Below are positions 6,088-9,917 of a DNA stretch of 9,917 nt, one piece after another; the stretch's first letter is position 1, and each line of letters starts with the position of its first letter. The position numbers and the translations under genes are program-made. Under the pieces are notes generated by a model. It did not search any database and was not told the origin of the DNA. It saw only the letters and a program-made list of their open reading frames with translations. The stretch lies in the NCBI GenBank assembly GCA_013695265.1, contig JACDAU010000336.1:1-9917 (forward strand), written 5' to 3'. This DNA comes from Chloroflexia bacterium (GTDB taxonomy: Bacteria; Chloroflexota; Chloroflexia; Thermobaculales; Thermobaculaceae).

Positions 6088-6960
6088 TCACCCTGATGCC
6101 ATCGCTACATCGACCAGGTCGGCTATCTCTGCCGGGCTGGCCGCTACGTGGGCACCGACGCGCTCGAGGGCGCGTACTTTTTCCTGCGCCGAGCCACCCG
6201 CGCCGCTGATGATCGCGCCGGCGTGCCCCATCCGGCGGCCCGGCGGCGCGGTGCGGCCCGCGATGAACGCGACGACCGGTTTCGACATCCCCTGAATGTA
6301 CTCCGCAGCCTCCTCCTCCGCCGCGCCGCCGATCTCCCCGATCAGCACCACGCTGCGCGTTTCAGGATCATTCTCGAACAGTTCAAGCACCTCTCGGAAG
6401 CTTGTGCCCACGATCGAGTCGCCGCCGATGCCCACGACCGTGCTCTGGCCGATCTCCGCCGCCGTCAGCGCCGCGACCGCCTCGTACGTGAGCGTGCCGG
6501 AGCGCGAGACGAGTCCCACGGGGCCAGGCGTATGGATATTGCCGGGCATGATCCCGACCTTCACCACCCCCGGCGTGATGAGGCCAGGGCAGTTCGGCCC
6601 GAGCAGCCTCGCGTTCTGCGAGCGCGCGTAGTGATACATCCGCAACGCGTCGAGCACGGGGATGTGCTCCGTGATGCACACGATCAACGCGATGCCGTTC
6701 GCGGCGGCCTCGTACACCGCGTCCGGCGCGAAGGGCGCCGGCACGTACACGATGGAGGTGTTCGCGCCCGTCGCTTCAACCGCCTCGCGCACCGTGTCGA
6801 ACACCGACACGCCCGCGACCGTCTTCCCACCACCTCCCGGCGTGACTCCAGCGACGACGTTTGTGCCGTACTGCACCATCTGCTCCGTATGGAACGCGCC
6901 CTCGCGCCCCGTGATCCCCTGCACCAGCAGTCGCGTATCCTTGTCGATGAGTATGCTCAA
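6088..6960 (-). CDS. sucD: Succinate-CoA ligase, alpha subunit
   Basis: SucD is the CoA-binding, histidine-phosphorylated subunit of succinyl-CoA synthetase, making ATP or GTP from succinyl-CoA in the TCA cycle as a complex with SucC. From the TTG at 6960 it is 290 residues, the normal length. It shows the CoA-binding Rossmann start VQGITGREGAFH (13-24), GPNCPGLI (121-128), SRSGTLTYE (152-160), GIGGD (177-181), GEIGG (208-212) and the phospho-histidine His246 in GRRMGHAGAI, the same number as in E. coli. TTG 6960 is preferred because MSILIDKDT matches family starts and AAGGA lies about 8 nt upstream. The frame stays open for 46 codons further, but that extension has no family resemblance. Unusually, it is separated from sucC by about 450 bp holding two small ORFs. 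Confidence 0.96.
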   Translation of the reverse strand: MSILIDKDTRLLVQGITGREGAFHTEQMVQYGTNVVAGVTPGGGGKTVAGVSVFDTVREAVEATGANTSIVYVPAPFAPDAVYEAAANGIALIVCITEHIPVLDALRMYHYARSQNARLLGPNCPGLITPGVVKVGIMPGNIHTPGPVGLVSRSGTLTYEAVAALTAAEIGQSTVVGIGGDSIVGTSFREVLELFENDPETRSVVLIGEIGGAAEEEAAEYIQGMSKPVVAFIAGRTAPPGRRMGHAGAIISGAGGSAQEKVRALERVGAHVAASPAEIADLVDVAMASG

Positions 6961-7128
6961 ATCCTCATTCCTTCGAGTCCTGACCGCCACCGATACCCCG
7001 GACCGCCGTGGCCAGGACATGCAATGTCGTTCGTAGAGAACCGCCTGGCGTGTCCGGTTCCAGCCCATGCCGCTCATTGGGCATGCCGTATGCCACACTC
7101 ATGCTTGCGCGGGGTGGTTAGTCCGTGA

Positions 7129-7242
7129 CTATCTCCGCCGCGTCAGCCTCACGCCGAGCGCGACTCCGGCGGCGATTACCGCTACAAGCACCACAAATAT
7201 CACCAATAATATCAGCAGTTCGGCGGGACCAAGTCCAAACAT
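7129..7242 (-). CDS. 37-residue single-pass membrane peptide with TatA/TatB-like N-terminus
   Basis: The ATG at 7242 is preceded by AAGGAGAG (7254-7247) at ideal spacing, and the frame closes with TAG at 7129-7131. The peptide begins MFGLGPAELL, continues as one strongly hydrophobic segment to about residue 30, and ends VRLTRRR. The N-terminus resembles TatA/TatB subunits, including an acidic residue at position 8. It lacks the FG hinge, the RLPEL-type stretch and the amphipathic helix, so it is not a normal Tat subunit. The basic tail predicts a cytoplasmic C-terminus. It lies between sucC and sucD, 25 bp after a second similar ORF. The function is unknown; it may be a membrane micropeptide or a stripped-down TatA relative. 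The strong ribosome-binding site is the best support that it is translated. Confidence 0.65.
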   Translation of the reverse strand: MFGLGPAELLILLVIFVVLVAVIAAGVALGVRLTRRR

Positions 7243-7266
7243 AACACTCTCCTTGGCTTACGGCGT

Positions 7267-7362
7267 CTAGCCTCGGCGCATGAACAGCAGGCCCACCAAT
7301 GCGCCACCCACGGCTAGTGCCACTAGAATGATAAGTACCAGGGTAATCAATAGCATGCTCAT
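7267..7362 (-). CDS. 31-residue single-pass membrane peptide
   Basis: The ATG at 7362 is preceded by AGAAGGAAA (7375-7367) with good spacing, and the frame ends with TAG at 7267-7269. The product starts MSMLLITLVLIILVAL, is hydrophobic over almost its whole length, and ends FMRRG, so a cytoplasmic C-terminus is expected. It starts 50 bp after the sucC stop and ends 24 bp before the next small membrane ORF, which suggests co-transcription with sucC. A second ATG two codons in is an alternative start. I recognise no family. The architecture (one helix, two or three C-terminal arginines) is shared with its neighbour, though their sequences differ, so they may act as a pair. Confidence 0.6.
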   Translation of the reverse strand: MSMLLITLVLIILVALAVGGALVGLLFMRRG

Positions 7363-7412
7363 GGGGTTTCCTTCTGAGAGTATCTCGGTGTGGTCGCCGC
7401 CGAGCCTCGGGT

Positions 7413-8552
7413 CTACGCCTCAGCGCGTGCCAGCCGCACCGCCGTCTCCGCGGCCTCCGCCAGGCTCGTGGCAGCGGCCAGGTTCGCGCCCTCGAGGATC
7501 CGCCGCCCCTCGTCCTCGTTTGTGCCAACAAGGCGCACTACCATCGGCGCCCGCCGCTCGACCCCCTCCAGAGCAGCAAGTATCCCGCGCGCCACCATGT
7601 CGCATCGGGTGATCCCGCCGAAGATGTTTATCAGTACGGCTCGGACGTTCGGCTCGGAGAGGATGATGTTCAGTGCCGTGGTTACCTGTTCCTGCTTCGC
7701 GCCGCCACCGATATCGAGGAAGTTCGCGGGGCGACCGCCATACTGGCTGATCGTGTCCATCGTCGCCATCGCGAGTCCCGCGCCGTTCACCATGCAGCCG
7801 ATCTCGCCGTCGAGCTTGATGTACGAGATCCCCGCCTCGCCCGCCCGTGCTTCTCCGGGATCCTCCTGGGAGCGGTCGCGCAGGGCGGCAAGCTCCGGGT
7901 GGCGGTACAGCGCGCTGTCGTCAATCGTCATCTTCACGTCGAGTGCCTGTAGCTCGCCATCGGCGACCTCCGCGAGAGGGTTGATCTCCACGAGACTCGC
8001 GTCGTTCTGCGTGAACACGTTATACAGCTTCGTGGTGATCTGCGCGAACTGGCGCACATGCGGCCCGGTGAGCCCCAACTGGAATGCCGCGTCGCGTCCC
8101 TGGTATGGCTGGAAGCCGACCACCGGATCGGCATGGATGCGCAGTATGCGCTCCGGCGTGCGCGCGGCTACCTCCTCGATGTCGATCCCACCCTCCGCGC
8201 TTGACATCATCACGACGCTCTGCTCGCTGCGATCGAGGACAAAGCCGAGGTAGAACTCGCGCCGAATATCTGCGGCGGGCGCGACCAGCACCTGGCGCAC
8301 GTCCAGCCCCTTGATCGTCATTCCGAGGATCTGGGCGGCGGTCTCACGCGCGCCGACGGGGCTGTTCGCCAGCTTCACCCCACCCGCCTTGCCGCGTCCG
8401 CCGGCGTGAACCTGCGCCTTGATGACCACCTCTCCACCGATCTCCCGCGCGGCGGCCTCCGCCTCCTCGGGCGATCGGGCCACCCGGCTGGGCGGAACGG
8501 GTATGTGGTGACGCGCGAGGATCGCTCGTGCCTGGTACTCGTGCAGATTCAT
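7413..8552 (-). CDS. sucC: Succinate-CoA ligase, beta subunit
   Basis: SucC is the nucleotide-binding ATP-grasp subunit of succinyl-CoA synthetase, acting with SucD in the cytosolic TCA cycle. At 379 residues it has normal length. It opens MNLHEYQAR, with the ATP-grasp stretch KAQVHAGGRGKAGGVK (45-60), Mg-ligating VEINPLA (Asn191) and Asp205, then the ligase domain with NGAGLAMATMD (256-266), FLDIGGGA (278-285), the phospho-histidine-facing loop NIFGGITRCD (309-318) and RLVGTNEDEG (340-349). Nucleotide specificity (ATP or GTP) is not decided here. The start ATG at 8552 has AGAAGGGA (8570-8563) about 10 nt upstream and a good promoter in the preceding 60 bp. Two small membrane ORFs and then sucD follow on the same strand. 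Confidence 0.96.
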   Translation of the reverse strand: MNLHEYQARAILARHHIPVPPSRVARSPEEAEAAAREIGGEVVIKAQVHAGGRGKAGGVKLANSPVGARETAAQILGMTIKGLDVRQVLVAPAADIRREFYLGFVLDRSEQSVVMMSSAEGGIDIEEVAARTPERILRIHADPVVGFQPYQGRDAAFQLGLTGPHVRQFAQITTKLYNVFTQNDASLVEINPLAEVADGELQALDVKMTIDDSALYRHPELAALRDRSQEDPGEARAGEAGISYIKLDGEIGCMVNGAGLAMATMDTISQYGGRPANFLDIGGGAKQEQVTTALNIILSEPNVRAVLINIFGGITRCDMVARGILAALEGVERRAPMVVRLVGTNEDEGRRILEGANLAAATSLAEAAETAVRLARAEA

Positions 8553-8581
8553 ACGCGTGGTGTCCCTTCTGGCTGCCCGGT

Positions 8582-8610
8582 ATGATAGCCCCTATGCGCC
8601 GCCGTGTCCA
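8582..8610 (-). promoter_or_regulatory. Sigma-70-type promoter of the sucC operon
   Basis: On the minus strand TGGACA (-35, 8610-8605; 5 of 6 matches) is followed after exactly 17 nt by TATCAT (-10, 8587-8582; 5 of 6). The predicted start near 8575 leaves a leader of about 23 nt containing the sucC ribosome-binding site. It lies wholly in the 88-bp gap between the kinase stop and sucC, so sucCD need not depend on kinase transcription. Confidence 0.6.
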
Positions 8611-8640
8611 TACCATCACACAGCGCCCGCCGATTCCCGG

Positions 8641-9621
8641 TTAGCCGCAGAGAAGCGTGAAGGACACGGTCGTGCCCTTGCCAGGCGTTGTAGTCAACCA
8701 CATGCGACCGTCGTGCAGGCGCACCAGTTCGGAGGCGATGTACAGGCCGAGGCCGAGATGGGTGCGCGCGCCCACGCCCCGGTAGAATCGCTTGAAGACG
8801 TGCGGCTCATCTTCGGGCACAATGCCGCGTCCAGTGTCTGCGACGGTGACTTGTGCCCCGCTGCCGGTCGCACGCACTGCCACGCAGATCGGCGCGGTGG
8901 GTCTCGCCTCCGAGGCGTTTTGCAAGAGCGCGCGCATGATCTGGGTGACGCGCTGCGGATCGCACCGCGCATGGACGGCCACGTCGGGTGCGGCGAGCGC
9001 CGCACCGGGTGGCGACGGGGACTCCTGGACGATATGCGCCAGCAGGTCGGTGAGATTATGCGACTGGCGCGCAATCTCCACGCCGTCCCGGAGGAGCCGG
9101 GACGCCTCCAGCAGGTTGTCCATCATACTGGCGAGCTTGTCGACTTGCCCCGTGACCATGTGCAGCAGCTCGATGTCGCGCTCGCTCAAGGGCGACTCGC
9201 CGCGGGATGTCCGCCGCTCGAACAGTTGCGTCCCGCCCTTGATCGCGGTGAGTGGCGTTTTCAGCTCATGCGCCGCGATTGCCAGAAAGTCGCCGCTGCT
9301 CTCCACCCGCTGTGCGCCCACGAACACGATCCGCTCGCCGGACGCTTGCTCTTTGGCCAGTCTGGCGGTGTACCCGATGCGTTGCCCGGCGATCACCACT
9401 TCACCCTGCGCGTTCGCGGCATTGTCGTGCAGCACGCGCCCGACCGCCTCGTGGAGCAGGTGTGGCAAAGCGATGCCATCTGCGTTGGTGCCAGCAGGAG
9501 CAAATAACTGGTGAGCGCTCGAATTGTACCCGGCGATGCGTCCGTGGTCATCGAGCGCTATGAGCGCGCCCGGTATCGCCTCCAGCACAGAAGAAAGCCA
9601 TGGCGGCCTGGTAGTGGTCAT
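8641..9621 (-). CDS. Soluble PAS-domain sensor histidine kinase
   Basis: This 326-residue protein autophosphorylates a histidine and would pass the phosphate to a response regulator. A PAS-like sensor region spans about residues 8-105 (VLEAIPGALIALDDHGRIAGYN at its start). It is followed by the HisKA H-box FLAIAAHELKTPLTAIKG with His118, a dimerisation helix to about 200, and a HATPase_c domain: N-box LLQNASEA (Asn235), G1 box ADTGRGI (261-267), F-box VFKRFYRG (275-282) and G2 box LGLGLYIA (289-296). No membrane segments or signal peptide are present, so it senses an internal cue; no heme or flavin ligand is evident. The ATG at 9621 gives MTTTRPPWLSS; a TTG eight codons upstream would begin within the U-tract of a hairpin and is unlikely. 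No response regulator is adjacent. What it senses is unknown. Confidence 0.92.
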   Translation of the reverse strand: MTTTRPPWLSSVLEAIPGALIALDDHGRIAGYNSSAHQLFAPAGTNADGIALPHLLHEAVGRVLHDNAANAQGEVVIAGQRIGYTARLAKEQASGERIVFVGAQRVESSGDFLAIAAHELKTPLTAIKGGTQLFERRTSRGESPLSERDIELLHMVTGQVDKLASMMDNLLEASRLLRDGVEIARQSHNLTDLLAHIVQESPSPPGAALAAPDVAVHARCDPQRVTQIMRALLQNASEARPTAPICVAVRATGSGAQVTVADTGRGIVPEDEPHVFKRFYRGVGARTHLGLGLYIASELVRLHDGRMWLTTTPGKGTTVSFTLLCG

Positions 9622-9640
9622 GGTACAGGACCCCAGCATA

Positions 9641-9667
9641 CACAAAAGGCCGGCTTACGCCCGGCCC
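9641..9667 (-). terminator. Intrinsic-terminator-like hairpin directly upstream of the histidine kinase
   Basis: Read on the minus strand, GGCCGG (9666-9661) and CCGGCC (9653-9648) form a stem; an alternative fold gives seven pairs with one bulged G and a GUAA tetraloop. It is followed at once by TTTTGTGT. This is the form of a rho-independent terminator. It lies only about 20 nt before the kinase ATG. There is no recognisable minus-strand gene upstream in the window for it to end, so it may be an attenuator, or end a short RNA or antisense transcript. Confidence 0.55.
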
Positions 9668-9733
9668 TCAACGCATTCTTGCATGTTCGTGGCGGGCGTG
9701 CCGCAAGGACAATGCCACGGTCCCGTGCCTCTG

Positions 9734-9763
9734 TTGCACTCTGGCTGGACCCGGTGTTATAAT
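9734..9763 (+). promoter_or_regulatory. Promoter of the divergent rpoN-like gene
   Basis: TTGCAC (9734-9739, 3 of 6 consensus matches with the key TTG) is followed after 18 nt by a perfect TATAAT (9758-9763). The predicted start near 9770 gives a leader of about 47 nt ending in GAGGAG and the ATG at 9817. Confidence 0.55.
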
Positions 9764-9816
9764 CCGCGCGGACCGAGAGAGCGAAATGTCAGCATCGTAT
9801 GCGAGGAGCGCCCGTC

Positions 9817-9917
9817 ATGGAGATGTCCCAAGACTACAGCCACGAGATGACGGTACGGGTATCGCCCTCGCTTATCGAGGCGAACCATATCCTGAGCCTC
9901 TCGCTCGCGGAACTTCG
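9817..9917 (+). CDS. rpoN: RNA polymerase sigma-54 factor, N-terminal fragment (runs off right edge)
   Basis: Only the first 33 codons are in the window. They include MTVRVSPSLIEAN and HILSLSLAELR (residues 11-34). This matches the pattern of sigma-54 region I, in which MTPQLxxAIxxLQLSxxEL is typical and contacts enhancer-binding activators and core polymerase. The spacing between the MT.SPSL motif and the LSL..EL motif fits the family. The start ATG 9817 has GAGGAG 9 nt upstream; an in-frame ATG at 9799 lacks a Shine-Dalgarno and one at 9823 is less well spaced. The gene is divergent from the histidine kinase and has its own promoter. The call rests on a short motif only; the rest of the gene, with the RpoN box, lies outside the window. 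Confidence 0.65.
   Translation, partial: MEMSQDYSHEMTVRVSPSLIEANHILSLSLAEL

Noticed and set aside
5894..6091. 65-codon minus-strand frame starting with GTG overlapping the sucD stop
   Set aside because: The overlap hints at coupling, but codons lack the strong GC3 bias of neighbours, no Shine-Dalgarno is present, no motif is seen, and its end overlaps the rpe -10. It probably is a 3' UTR/promoter gap.
6961..7098. N-terminal extension of sucD to an ATG at 7098
   Set aside because: The 46 extra residues do not resemble any SucD start, whereas TTG 6960 has a good ribosome-binding site and gives the normal length with His246.
6148..7128. 326-codon plus-strand frame antisense to sucD
   Set aside because: The minus strand encodes an unmistakable SucD; this frame is compositionally a shadow.
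8594..8644. 16-codon plus-strand ORF (MRRRVHTIT...) between the kinase and sucC
   Set aside because: It coincides with the sucC promoter, has no Shine-Dalgarno and is very short.
1..9917. tRNA, rRNA, CRISPR arrays, insertion sequences or prophage genes
   Set aside because: No T-loop-like GTTCRA box in a cloverleaf context, no regularly spaced repeats and no transposase, integrase or phage motifs were seen on either strand.

Overview
The window is GC-rich, bacterial chromosomal DNA, with strong third-position GC in the genes and frequent GTG/TTG starts. Gene content (C5-pathway hemA-hemL, ADP/GDP-forming sucC/sucD, class-less Rpe, a CPBP membrane protease, a phosphotriesterase-family hydrolase, an apparent sigma-54 gene) and GTAGGG-type intergenic palindromes fit a Chloroflexota lineage, possibly Thermomicrobia-like. 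That placement is an impression from family resemblance, not a search result.

Layout: every complete gene lies on the minus strand, so the functional reading order runs right to left. At the right edge a divergent plus-strand gene begins at 9817; it looks like the N-terminus of RpoN (sigma-54) and has a good sigma-70-type promoter. Leftwards from there come a soluble PAS-HisKA-HATPase histidine kinase (9621-8641), then sucC (8552-7413) with its own promoter. Two tiny single-pass membrane ORFs (7362-7267 and 7242-7129), each with a good Shine-Dalgarno, sit between sucC and sucD (6960-6088). After a 250-bp gap comes rpe (5837-5148), whose GTG start lies inside a perfect 16-bp parS palindrome. 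Then follow hemA (5045-3780) and hemL (overlapping hemA by 17 nt), a CPBP-family intramembrane protease (2294-1569) with its own promoter, and a phosphotriesterase-family metal hydrolase (1439-522). The leftmost 521 bp has no convincing gene but holds several inverted repeats.

How the genes work together: sucCD supplies the substrate-level phosphorylation step of the TCA cycle. HemA and HemL are consecutive enzymes making 5-aminolevulinate from glutamyl-tRNA, and their overlap implies co-expression. Rpe belongs to the pentose phosphate pathway. The kinase has no response regulator beside it.

Most interesting signals: (1) a perfect parS site fused to the rpe start codon; (2) two unannotated-size membrane micropeptides splitting sucC from sucD, one with a TatA/TatB-like N-terminus; (3) a small family of palindromic intergenic repeats; (4) an intrinsic-terminator-like hairpin immediately in front of the kinase start; (5) a perfect inverted repeat overlapping the rpe -35 region.
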